Shown here: in pieces, positions 8,533 through 15,678 of the stretch
Position numbering within the stretch: position 1 is the stretch's first letter
How the letters are laid out: each line of letters opens with the position of its first letter
Assembly (NCBI RefSeq): GCF_002192415.1
Contig: NZ_CP021780.1
Span: 6,758,001 to 6,822,000 of the forward strand
Length of the DNA: 64,000 bases
Direction: 5' to 3'
Source: Paenibacillus donghaensis
GTDB lineage: Bacteria > Bacillota > Bacilli > Paenibacillales > Paenibacillaceae
Position numbers and translations under genes: made by a program
Notes under the pieces: model-generated
Told to the model about the DNA's origin: nothing
Seen by the model: only the letters and a program-made list of their open reading frames with translations
Databases searched by the model: none

Positions 8533-9552
8533 GTGAAAGCGTTATTTATTGGAGGTACGGGAACCATCAGCTCTGCGATTACTAGGCAGTTGTTGGAACA
8601 GGGACATGAGTTATATCTGCTGAACCGCGGAACCCGCAATCAGGAGCTGCCGCAGGGAGCCCGGCTTCTGCAGGGAGATATCAACGATGAGAGCCGGGTT
8701 GCCCAGCTGATTGAGGAGCACCATTTCGACGTTGTTGCTGATTTTATCGCTTTTGAGCCGGCACAGCTGGAGCGGGATTATCGCCTGTTCCGGGGCCGGA
8801 CCAAGCAATTCATCTTCATCAGCTCAGCTTCTGCTTATCAGACTCCCTTGTCCGATTATAGAATTACCGAGGGAACTCCCCTCTCCAACCCGTATTGGGA
8901 ATATTCGCGCAACAAGATCGCCTGTGAAGAGTATCTGCTGAAAATATACCGTGAAGACGGATTCCCCGTCACTATTGTCAGACCCAGCCATACCTATGAT
9001 GAACGCTCGATTCCGCTTGGCGTCCATGGCAATAGCGGCTCCTGGCAGGTCGCCCGCCGCATGCTGGCAGGCAAACCCGTGCTGATTCATGGGGACGGCA
9101 CCTCACTGTGGACAATGACCCATAACAGTGATTTCGCCAGAGGGTTCATTGGTCTGATGGGCAATATCCACGCTATCGGGGAAGCGGTGCACATCACCTC
9201 CGACGAATCGGTCACCTGGAACCAGATCTATGAAGTGATCGCGGATGCCCTTGGCGTGAAGCTGAAGGCAGTTCATGTCTCCTCAGAGTTCCTCGCTGCC
9301 TGCAGTGATTACGATCTGCGCGGCGGACTACTGGGCGACAAAGCGAACTCCGTGGTGTTTGATAATTCGAAATTGAAACGGCTGGTGCCAGGTTTTGCTG
9401 CCACAGTCCGACTGGATCAGGGGATGAAGGAGACCATTCGTTACATTCTGGATCATCCGGAATACCAGCAGGAGGATGCCAAGTTCGATGTTTGGTGTGA
9501 CAAGGTGATCGCTGCCCTGGAGACAGCCCGCTTGAACATCCTGCAAGAATAA
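8533..9552 (+). CDS. NAD-dependent epimerase/dehydratase family protein (SDR)
   Basis: GTG at 8533-8535, five bases after GGAGGTG, is the likely start; an in-frame ATG at 8458 has no ribosome site. The 339-residue product opens with VKALFIGGTGTISSAI, an atypical GGTGxIS Rossmann loop. It continues with FIFISSASAY, the catalytic-like YWEYSRNKIACE (YxxxK) and IVRPSHTYDE. It resembles extended SDR proteins such as bacterial CSP41-like or NAD-epimerase reductases acting on nucleotide sugars or small carbonyls. The substrate is unknown. A truncated XRE gene follows 20 bases downstream. Confidence 0.85.
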   Translation: MKALFIGGTGTISSAITRQLLEQGHELYLLNRGTRNQELPQGARLLQGDINDESRVAQLIEEHHFDVVADFIAFEPAQLERDYRLFRGRTKQFIFISSASAYQTPLSDYRITEGTPLSNPYWEYSRNKIACEEYLLKIYREDGFPVTIVRPSHTYDERSIPLGVHGNSGSWQVARRMLAGKPVLIHGDGTSLWTMTHNSDFARGFIGLMGNIHAIGEAVHITSDESVTWNQIYEVIADALGVKLKAVHVSSEFLAACSDYDLRGGLLGDKANSVVFDNSKLKRLVPGFAATVRLDQGMKETIRYILDHPEYQQEDAKFDVWCDKVIAALETARLNILQE

Positions 9553-9573
9553 CGAACTGGGGGGACCTTCATA

Positions 9574-9779
9574 CTGAAGGAACGGATTGAATATCTCTGC
9601 AAGAAACGGAATATTTCCCGCAAGGAGATGGTTGAGGGACTGGTAACTCCTGCCCATTTCGCCAATATTCTGGCTGAGCGTTATCCGCTATCAACTTCGA
9701 TCCGATTGTCGTTCTGGAGCTGGAGGTACAAGAGCAAGACCCGGCTGAACGGATCTATATGGGCCTTACAGGCCAATAA
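9574..9779 (+). pseudogene. Truncated XRE-type regulator remnant
   Basis: After a G-rich ribosome-like site, the frame from 9574 reads LKERIEYLCKKRNISRKEMVEGLVT, then PAHFANILAERYPL, the DNA-binding start of an Rgg/PlcR-like HTH-TPR regulator. Soon after, the reading shifts: another frame gives NFDPIVVLELEVQEQDP, then AERIYMGLTGQ and a stop at 9777-9779. So a large internal part (the TPR region) is missing and the frame is broken. No ATG/GTG/TTG is well placed. Treated as a relic. Confidence 0.55.
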
Positions 9780-9838
9780 ATGATATCTCATCTCCTTAAT
9801 AAGGAGTCGCTTGAAGCAAGCCGCAATAGACCCATAAC

Positions 9839-9881
9839 AAAAAGCAACGAGTTTCCGATAACGGATTCTCGCTGCTTTTTA
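9839..9881 (+). terminator. Intrinsic terminator after SDR/XRE remnant
   Basis: AAAAAGCAACGAG and CTCGCTGCTTTTT pair with one mismatch around a 17-base loop, ending in a T-run. Works in both directions between convergent units. Confidence 0.7.
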
Positions 9882-10007
9882 AGTTGTGGGATGCTCAGCG
9901 GCAGCGTACATGACTAACATGTAACTTAGCTCTGTACGCTGGATTTAAGAGATATATTCCTTACTTTTCAGCTCTTCTGGCTTCGTCCCGCCCAGCACCA
10001 GCCCATG

Positions 10008-10550
10008 TTACGGAGTTGGCTCGTATTCGCTTAATTTGCCTTGATAGACCAGCTGTAGCCGTTCGCTCTGGCGGAAGTCATCCGGGGTAACCAGCGCAGG
10101 CAGCTTATTCCACAGCTTAATACCCGAGCGTTCCAGAATCTCCGCTACAAATTGCGAGCAGAAGTAGGAATTGCTGAATTCGACCGGCTCCTTCAAGGCG
10201 ATGCCGATTACGCCCAGAATATTGTACAGGTATTTCTGGCGGCTGCGGATAAAGATATGCAGCACCCGCTTCATTTTCTCCACCTCACGGTCCGTCACCT
10301 GAAGCTCATAAATCACGCACGTGGTACCCGGATATTTGCTGTACGTGCCTGTCATGCGGTCCTCCTTCACAAACCCGCCGTTGAACGGATTGTTGGGATT
10401 CTTCCTGCCGAAGCTATACAGCTCCGTTAGCTGCGCATCGAAGGAAATAGAGGCATGGTTGTAAGGTGCTTTGGTGTAGCCTTGAATGATCTTCGTAAAA
10501 AGCGTTCCGGTATTGGTGAGTAAAATAAACACCGAGCAATCAGCTGCCAT
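10008..10550 (-). CDS. Permuted papain-like (YiiX/NlpC-P60 superfamily) protein
   Basis: A 180-residue protein with no signal peptide. The conserved pieces are circularly permuted: a His in YNHASISFD near residue 30 comes first and the likely catalytic Cys in NSYFCSQFVAEIL lies near residue 130. This is the order found in YiiX/YebB-like and LRAT-like NlpC/P60 relatives, which act as amidases, acyltransferases or proteases. AAGGGGA precedes the ATG. It is divergent from the CdsA-like gene. The family call is reasonably strong; the substrate is unknown. Confidence 0.7.
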   Translation of the reverse strand: MAADCSVFILLTNTGTLFTKIIQGYTKAPYNHASISFDAQLTELYSFGRKNPNNPFNGGFVKEDRMTGTYSKYPGTTCVIYELQVTDREVEKMKRVLHIFIRSRQKYLYNILGVIGIALKEPVEFSNSYFCSQFVAEILERSGIKLWNKLPALVTPDDFRQSERLQLVYQGKLSEYEPTP

Positions 10551-10647
10551 TTTACAAAATTCCCCTTATCAAGTTTGGACTATTGTTTAATAATAGCATA
10601 TGATGCCTGTAATGGAATCCTACCTCGTGATAAGTTGGTGATCAGGC

Positions 10648-11562
10648 TTGAACAGCTCATTATGGACAATCCTACTAATCTTTGCAGCCTTATCTGTTAT
10701 TCATCTGATGTATCTGCTGATGGGCAGAATTCAGCCGGACAAAGACTATAAGGCCATCGGCGTTCGCATCAAAACCTGGTGGGGCATGCTGGTGATCTTC
10801 GGCCTGGCGACGCTCTTTAATCCGCTCGTGTCCCTGCTGTCGCTGATGGTGCTGACCTTCTTCGCCCTGAAGGAGTATTTCTCGATGATCAAGACCCGCA
10901 AAGCCGACCGCCGGCTGTTTCTGTGGGCTTATCTGTCGATTCCCGCGCAGTTCTACTGGATCTATATCGGCTGGTACGGGATGTTTATTGTCTTCATTCC
11001 CATCTATGTCTTCCTGTTCCTGCCGATGCCGCGCTTGATCAACAAGGGTACCGTCGGATTCCTGCACAGCGTCAGCTCTACCCAGTGGGGGCTGATGCTG
11101 ATGGTGTTCGGGCTTAGCCATCTGGCCTATTTCCAGTTCGCCACCCCGGAGTACGGCGGAGGGCTTGTGCTGTTCCTGGTCGTACTGACCCAGCTGAATG
11201 ATGTGGTGCACCATCTGGCTTCGATTTATTTCGGCAAACGGAAGTTGGTACCTACGGCCAATCCCTATCTGACCTGGGAGGGCTTCGCCTGCGCTTTTGT
11301 CGCAACAACAGCCGTTTCCCATCTAATCTATCCTTACCTGACGCCGCTGACGCCGACGTTTGGTTATGTATCCGGGATGCTGATCAGCCTCAGCGGCTTC
11401 TTCGGCAGCTTAACCATCTCCGTACTGAAGCGGGATTTATTGATCGGAGATGATGATAAATTCGATGCCCTGAAGCGAAGCTACATCAGCCGCGTCGACA
11501 GCCTGACCTATACGTCGCCGGTCTTTTTTCACGTGATCCGTTACTTCTTTGATTTCATGTAG
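10648..11562 (+). CDS. CdsA-like phosphatidate cytidylyltransferase family membrane protein
   Basis: A 304-residue, TTG-started polytopic protein with about eight hydrophobic segments. The C-terminal part has the CTP-transferase-like arrangement: SLTISVLKRDLLIGDDD, then FDALKRSYISRVDSL. This echoes the CdsA signature S..KR...KD...DRxDS that binds CTP and metal. CdsA makes CDP-diacylglycerol for phospholipid synthesis. This copy stands alone rather than in the usual uppS-cdsA-dxr group, so it is probably a paralogue with a specialised role. It converges on the LuxR fragment. A GGTGAT site lies a few bases before the TTG. Confidence 0.75.
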   Translation: MNSSLWTILLIFAALSVIHLMYLLMGRIQPDKDYKAIGVRIKTWWGMLVIFGLATLFNPLVSLLSLMVLTFFALKEYFSMIKTRKADRRLFLWAYLSIPAQFYWIYIGWYGMFIVFIPIYVFLFLPMPRLINKGTVGFLHSVSSTQWGLMLMVFGLSHLAYFQFATPEYGGGLVLFLVVLTQLNDVVHHLASIYFGKRKLVPTANPYLTWEGFACAFVATTAVSHLIYPYLTPLTPTFGYVSGMLISLSGFFGSLTISVLKRDLLIGDDDKFDALKRSYISRVDSLTYTSPVFFHVIRYFFDFM

Positions 11563-11586
11563 CAGACAGCTCAGAAGAGCATCCGG

Positions 11587-11898
11587 CTACATGGAATCAC
11601 TGAAATTGATCAGCTTCAGCCGTCTCGCTTCAACTACCGCCTCAACGCGGGAACGGACTCCCAGCTTCTCAAATATCCGCGTCAAATTATATTCAACCGT
11701 GCGCTGGCTCATCAGCAGCTTGGCGGCAATATCCTTATTGCTGTTGCCATTGGAGACCTCCTGCAGAATCTCCTGCTCCAGATCTTCAATCAGACTCTCG
11801 ATCAGATATAGATTCTCATATACAATCGTACTGTAATTAGCCAAGGTCTTGAGCCAGCCCAGTTCATCCAGATAATATTTGGTTTGGTTCTCTTTATC
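11587..11898 (-). pseudogene. 3' part of ComP-like sensor with LuxR HTH, cut by TnpB element
   Basis: In frame from the element edge the translation is VQDKENQTKYYLDELGWLK, TLANYSTIVYENLYLIESLIE, then a LuxR-type helix-turn-helix (NSNKDIAAKLLMSQRTVEYNL, TRIFEKLGV). The first part resembles the pre-kinase region of ComP-like sensors, where a HisKA_3 domain would normally follow. Here a DNA-binding domain follows instead. It is on the same strand as the ComP-like N-terminus at 13118-13669, on the far side of the transposon. I infer one original gene: a membrane ComP-type receptor that binds DNA directly. Perhaps 1 kb of the middle is lost as well. Confidence 0.55.
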
Positions 11899-12060
11899 TT
11901 GAACCTCTCATGACTAAAGTCACGAGATTCTTGGGTAGTCCCTTCTAACGAAGAGAAATGTACCAAGCTAACTCTGTCGTTCCGACAGTTCGTGTAAGGA
12001 TTACACCCCAAGAAGTCTTTTGCCTTCGGCAAGAATGTTCAGGCTTGCGTTAAAGTCTCG
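11899..12060 (-). ncRNA. Predicted omega (guide) RNA of the TnpB element
   Basis: By analogy with studied TnpB systems, the RNA should overlap the tnpB 3' end and run to the right end of the element. The 100-base non-coding tail holds two hairpins: GTCGGAACGAC-like pairing near 11970-11985 and the subterminal hairpin at 11907-11926. The guide would be the flanking bases past about 11899, which belong to the LuxR fragment. Inferred from position only. Confidence 0.4.
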
Positions 12061-13116
12061 GTCATGGTGTGCTCCACATTCCGGGCAGTCCCATTCACGC
12101 AACTTTAAGTCTTTTACCTCTTTGTGCTTATAGCCACAGCAGGAGCATAGCTGCGAAGATGCGAATGTTTTACCCACAGCCACAACTTTGCGACCATACC
12201 ACTTCGCTTTGTACTCTAGCATGGAGCGAAACATCGACCAGGAAACATCGGTAATTGCCTTGGCTAACTTAGGGTTCTTGACCATATGGGCTACCTGTAA
12301 ATCTTCAATCGCAATGATGTCGTGGTTTTTGACAAGTTGCGTTGAATTCTTTTGCAAGTAGTCCGTACGAGCATTCGTGATTTTCTCGTGAATACGCGCT
12401 ACTTTGATGCGTTGCTTGTTCCAATTGCTGCTGCCCTTCATCCTGCGTGAAAGTTTACGCTGTGCCCTTGCCAATTTTTCTTCCAGTCTGCGAAAGAATT
12501 TAGGGTTGCCAACGACTATCCCGCTCGATAGAATGGCAAAATCTTTCAAGCCAACATCAATGCCAACTTCTTTGCCTGTTTTGGGCAACTCATGGATGTT
12601 GGCTTCTGCAAGCACAGATACAAAGTATTTGCCGCTTGGATTGCGTCTAATCGTAGCGTTCAGGATTCGTCCTTCCACTTCACGGCTTTTCGCAAATTTC
12701 ACAAGTCCAAGTTTAGGTAACTTGATCTGATTACCTACCATTTCAATATTTCCATTGGTGTAGTTGGTTTGGTAAGACTGTACCGGATTCTTTTTACTCT
12801 TAAACTTAGGTGCATCGTTTTGTTTTTTGAAAAAGCGGTGGTAGGCATCACTCAAATTTCTCAGTGCATTTTGTAATGAAAATTTGTCCGGTTCTTTCAA
12901 CCAGTCTATTTCTTGTTTTAGTTTTGTGAGTTCAGCAGAACATGCACCATAAGATAAGCCTTTTCCTGTCTCGTTATAGGTGTCGCTCCACAGGGCTAGA
13001 AAACGATTAAACACAAATCGAGCGCATCCCATCGTCTTGTTAATGAGTGTTGCTTGTTCTGGCGTGGGGTAGATGCGGAATTTGTAAGCTTTATTCACTA
13101 CCATTGCTGTTCTCAC
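12001..13116 (-). CDS. tnpB: TnpB RNA-guided nuclease (IS605 OrfB)
   Basis: An intact 371-residue TnpB. The N-terminal OrfB domain begins [14 protein letters not shown]. The split RuvC catalytic residues are visible as Asp187 ([10 protein letters not shown]), Glu271 (AIEDLQV) and Asp354 (DRDFNASLN). A zinc ribbon ([10 protein letters not shown] and CPECG, residues 324-347) lies between the last two. TnpB proteins are RNA-guided DNA endonucleases that help keep IS200/IS605 elements at their donor site. The guide RNA is normally made from the 3' end of tnpB and the element's right end. All catalytic residues are present, so it may be active. Start GTG at 13116. Confidence 0.93.
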   Translation of the reverse strand: MRTAMVVNKAYKFRIYPTPEQATLINKTMGCARFVFNRFLALWSDTYNETGKGLSYGACSAELTKLKQEIDWLKEPDKFSLQNALRNLSDAYHRFFKKQNDAPKFKSKKNPVQSYQTNYTNGNIEMVGNQIKLPKLGLVKFAKSREVEGRILNATIRRNPSGKYFVSVLAEANIHELPKTGKEVGIDVGLKDFAILSSGIVVGNPKFFRRLEEKLARAQRKLSRRMKGSSNWNKQRIKVARIHEKITNARTDYLQKNSTQLVKNHDIIAIEDLQVAHMVKNPKLAKAITDVSWSMFRSMLEYKAKWYGRKVVAVGKTFASSQLCSCCGYKHKEVKDLKLREWDCPECGAHHDRDFNASLNILAEGKRLLGV

Positions 13117-13117
13117 T

Positions 13118-13669
13118 TCACTTTCTGATTTTGGATTTAAGTTTCCCTACCGGGTCCGCTCTCCCTGCTGAAAAAGAGCTTAGATAGGCAAGTCCTGTCG
13201 AGAGGAAAAATAAAATAAGGTACACAGCAGCCGAATCCCCTTGCTTGCTGCGGTACACAAACCATGAAAAACCGGCAAATAACAACACAGTACATATAGG
13301 AAGAATAAATTCCAGCAGCAGATCCTCAGTATCGATCCCCTTGGCTACATTAAGCTGAATGTGCTCTTGCTCGCCGCCGGGCTGCACCCGAATCAAGCCA
13401 ATGCTGGAAGCCCCTTCTATGCCGCTATATATCCTGACTGAATGAAACCCAGCTGCTGGATCTCCGTCAATCTCCTGAATGATGTCTCCCGCCAGAATGC
13501 GTCCATAACCCCAATATCCGGCAGGAGTTTCCAGCGCTATGTATTGGCCTTCGTCATCCTTAAGTACACCCGTGCCAATCATTCTCTGATTCAGAATATT
13601 GTAGGACAGATATATCGTAAGGATGACGAGAAGCATGGAGAACGCAATAATCTTGAGCCTTGTTATCAA
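13118..13669 (-). pseudogene. N-terminal part of ComP-like sensor (TM, PDZ-like, TM)
   Basis: From a TTG at 13667-13669 behind GGAGGAA, the product has a first membrane helix (IIAFSMLLVILTIYLSY). A PDZ-like extracytoplasmic domain follows (IGTGVLKDDEGQYI, GRILAGDIIQEIDGDPA), then two more helices (FILPICTVLLFAGFSWFVY, AVYLILFFLSTGLAYL). The order and several motifs match Bacillus ComP, whose N-terminus is likewise membrane helix, PDZ-like domain, then helices. The match ends at ADPVGKL; the last residues come from the TnpB element, so the gene is truncated. It follows comX by 28 bases on the same strand, as comP follows comX in comQXPA loci. Confidence 0.75.
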
Positions 13670-13697
13670 CCCGATTTCCTCCAGATATACTGCTGAA

Positions 13698-13871
13698 TTA
13701 AGACCAGAACATCGCTTTCATCGGTTCATTCTTGGTTCCTTGGCTGCCGATTACGTCCACCAGTGCTCTACGTTCGATCTCGCTGACACCCGCCAATTGA
13801 AGCTGTCCGTTCTGCAGGCGAGCCATAGCCCCTGGTTCTGCCATTAACTTCTGAATCATATTCTTCAACAT
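13698..13871 (-). CDS. comX: ComX-like pheromone precursor
   Basis: An ATG at 13869-13871, eight bases after GGGGGA, encodes 57 residues. The N-terminal half (MLKNMIQKLMAEPGAMARL, then GVSEIERRALVDVIGS) fits the ComX pre-peptide pattern: an amphipathic leader with a loop ..YPEVL.KL-like and G.S..E. The C-terminus ends KAMFWS, with a single Trp next to last, the residue ComQ prenylates in ComX. It lies between a ComQ fragment and a ComP-like gene, in the standard comQ-comX-comP order. ComX is very variable, so context is the main support. With ComQ truncated, no mature pheromone is expected from this locus alone. Confidence 0.7.
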   Translation of the reverse strand: MLKNMIQKLMAEPGAMARLQNGQLQLAGVSEIERRALVDVIGSQGTKNEPMKAMFWS

Positions 13872-14021
13872 TGAATATTCCCCCATTCGGTTTATTAAGA
13901 GGTATGCCTCTCTTGAATTCAATATACCAGCTGCTGGCAGAACTAGAAACGACAACTCTACCAGTAGTTTCCGCAAATCTAGTTGCGGTCAGGGTTGCGG
14001 GAATTGCGGGGTGTCTTGCGC

Positions 14022-14396
14022 TCATTCCGCCATGGCAAGCATCTGTTCCTGCCACTGGCTATCCAGTCCCAGCTTGCTTACTAAATCGAGATAGTTATAG
14101 TAATGAATCCTCATTCGCACGGAGGTATAAAGAAGGGTTCCAGACTGTTCGATCAGTTGCTCAATCTCTGGTTTGCGGTGCATCACATCCTGCAGCTGCA
14201 GACGTTCTTCGAAATAATCTGCCACCCAGCGCTGCTCCTCCGGGATGGACTGGAGCAGGTATAAGGTAGGCAATGTCTTTTTGCGGTTCAGAAAATCATT
14301 CTTGTTCTCCCAGCTCACCAAATCGCGGATATCGTTCTTCATCTGAGCGGCGATGCCCAGCTCCTCCGTCTTCCGGCAGGAATACAAGCAGGGCAT
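14022..14396 (-). pseudogene. comQ: ComQ isoprenyl transferase, C-terminal fragment
   Basis: The 124-residue frame contains EELGIAAQMKNDIRDLVSW and NKNDFLNRKKTLPTLYLL. This is the second Asp-rich region and following helix of ComQ/polyprenyl synthase proteins (the Q.NDxRD motif and KKTLPxxYLL are characteristic). ComQ normally has about 300 residues; the first 170 or so, including the first DDxxD motif, are missing. The break at about 14396 abuts the 3' remnant of an unrelated rightward gene, so a deletion removed both 5' halves. It was the first gene of a comQXP-type locus. Confidence 0.75.
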
Positions 14397-14398
14397 CC

Positions 14399-14568
14399 CT
14401 CAGACCGGACTTCTAACGGTTGGCTTAACGCAGGATACCGGCACCAGTGTCACCTTCAAACCGGAAACGGAAATGTTCGGCCGGGGATTTAATCGCGTCC
14501 AGCTGGAGGAACGCAGGCAGCAGCTTCTGTCGGCCTATCCGTCCCTTTCTATTCTGATCTACGGGTAA
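14399..14568 (+). pseudogene. C-terminal remnant of an unrecognised gene
   Basis: An open frame with no start signal encodes TGLLTVGLTQDTGTSVTF, then EMFGRGFNRVQLEERRQQLL and a stop at 14568. It looks like a real protein tail (charged, helical, ending SLSILIYG), but I do not recognise the family. It begins exactly where the ComQ fragment ends, so both were cut by the same deletion. Confidence 0.4.
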
Positions 14569-14596
14569 ACTAAGTAACATGAAGGAGTGGTGAAGC

Positions 14597-14883
14597 ATGA
14601 ATAACGAAGCCACTGAAACGATTAAGAACGTGGATGATCTTCTGAGCATGCTCGATTCCTTATTCCGGGCAGAGGGGGAATGGTGGGATAAATTCTACCA
14701 GACCGGACCAAAAGAATTCCCTTTTTCGTGGATAGTCCGGATGAGAACCTGGTTGAATACTTTGAGCAGGGACTTGTACAAACTGGGAAAGTGCTGGAGC
14801 TGGAGCTGGGGCTTATAGATTGTAGGAGCAGGTCTGCGAGGAATGATAAAGATATTTTACCACCATCCAATCCACTGAATTAG
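14597..14883 (+). pseudogene. SAM-dependent methyltransferase remnant
   Basis: Behind GGAGTGG, an ATG starts MNNEATETIKNVDDLLSMLD, continuing to EGEWWDKFY. The sense then moves to another frame: DRTKRIPFFVDSPDENLVEYF, then GLVQTGKVLELELG. This is the N-terminus of a TehB/UbiE-like class I methyltransferase up to the SAM-binding loop (normally VLELGCGPG). That loop is degraded, and the sequence then runs into the four-palindrome repeat at about 14863. The catalytic domain is absent. Confidence 0.65.
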
Positions 14884-15121
14884 TTGCGAATCTGCATCTA
14901 ATTTTCCGAATTTTCCCGTTTTAGAGCGAATAAGTGCGAAAACGCATCTAATTTCGGATTCTGAGCGTTAAACAAACGTTTTTCTCGAAAATAGTTGCAG
15001 ATTCGCACTTATTTGCCCGATAACAGGCATTCCAGCTGAAATTAGATGCATTCTCGCATCTAATTTCTCTGAAAGCTCACAGTGTAGCATTCTACATCCT
15101 CAGTGGGACCTAAGTAGTAAC
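14863..15121. repeat. Four-palindrome dispersed repeat, copy 1
   Basis: Four quasi-palindromes of the form TTAGTTGC-N6-GCATCTAA are centred at about 14891, 14941, 15002 and 15053 (spacing 50, 61 and 51 bases). The unit starts near CCAATCCAC and ends CCTAAGTAGTAAC. Copies 2 (22653-22912) and 3 (34084-34339) have the same length, order and end. No ORF or transposase is inside. Confidence 0.85.
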
Positions 15122-15258
15122 TGCCTTCTCACTTATTTATTCTAAAACAGAAAAAAAGATAATTATATCCAGTTTCGCTATTAAATCAGTGGATTATAAT
15201 CCAAATAAATACAGGTATGCCGACCCATTGGCGGGTAGAATTATATATTTCAGAGAAG

Positions 15259-15654
15259 CTAGCGCTTCGGTTCCTGACGAAAGGACTGCAGATACTCATG
15301 AATCTCCTCTTTGGGCGTCTCCAGCAGGTTGGCAAGCACAGTCTGAATGGTATGCAGCATGGCAATTCGCTCATCAATCTCAAGGCTCTTCTCACGGACC
15401 AGCCTCTTCAGCGTCTCCGGGTCCATGTCATGACTGAGCATCTGCAGCACATCCTGGATCTCCTTCAGTGAATATCCCAACGATTTGGAATCCTTGATGA
15501 ACTTAATCTTCACCAGATAGTCCTCCGAATAGGTCCGGTAACCACTCGCGGTCCGATCCGGTGCAGGCAGAATGCCACTGTCTTCATAGTAGCGGATTGT
15601 GGCTGTGCTTAAGCCCGTCTGCTTCGCCAGCTCACCACGTGTCATCCCTTCCAA
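15259..15654 (-). CDS. MerR-family transcriptional regulator
   Basis: A 131-residue MerR protein started by TTG at 15652-15654, about 10 bases after AGGAG. The helix-turn-helix GELAKQTGLSTATIRYYED and wing GYRTYSEDYL are standard, followed by a long coiled-coil dimerisation helix. No cysteine pair suggests metal binding; it resembles the small-molecule/aldehyde-type group. It is second in an operon 24 bases after the hydrolase gene. The operon promoter has a perfect palindrome in a 20-base spacer (17201-17232), the usual MerR site, so it probably controls itself and the hydrolase. Confidence 0.9.
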   Translation of the reverse strand: MEGMTRGELAKQTGLSTATIRYYEDSGILPAPDRTASGYRTYSEDYLVKIKFIKDSKSLGYSLKEIQDVLQMLSHDMDPETLKRLVREKSLEIDERIAMLHTIQTVLANLLETPKEEIHEYLQSFRQEPKR

Positions 15655-15678
15655 GTGCCTGTCTCCTCTCCAAGGTGT

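Larger units (their letters stand above)
11899..13138 (-). mobile_element. IS200/IS605-family (IS1341-type) tnpB-only element
   Basis: The element carries only tnpB, with no tnpA. Its right end holds a subterminal imperfect hairpin (CTCATGACTAAAGTCACGAG, 11907-11926) and ends near 11899 at GGTTCAAG read on the minus strand. The left end lies close to 13138. There are no terminal inverted repeats or target duplication, as expected for the family. It splits the ComP-like gene. Ends are estimated to within a few bases. Confidence 0.75.

Noticed and set aside
14863..15121. CRISPR array
   Set aside because: The four units are palindromic, unequally spaced and the spacers are conserved between copies, the opposite of a CRISPR array.
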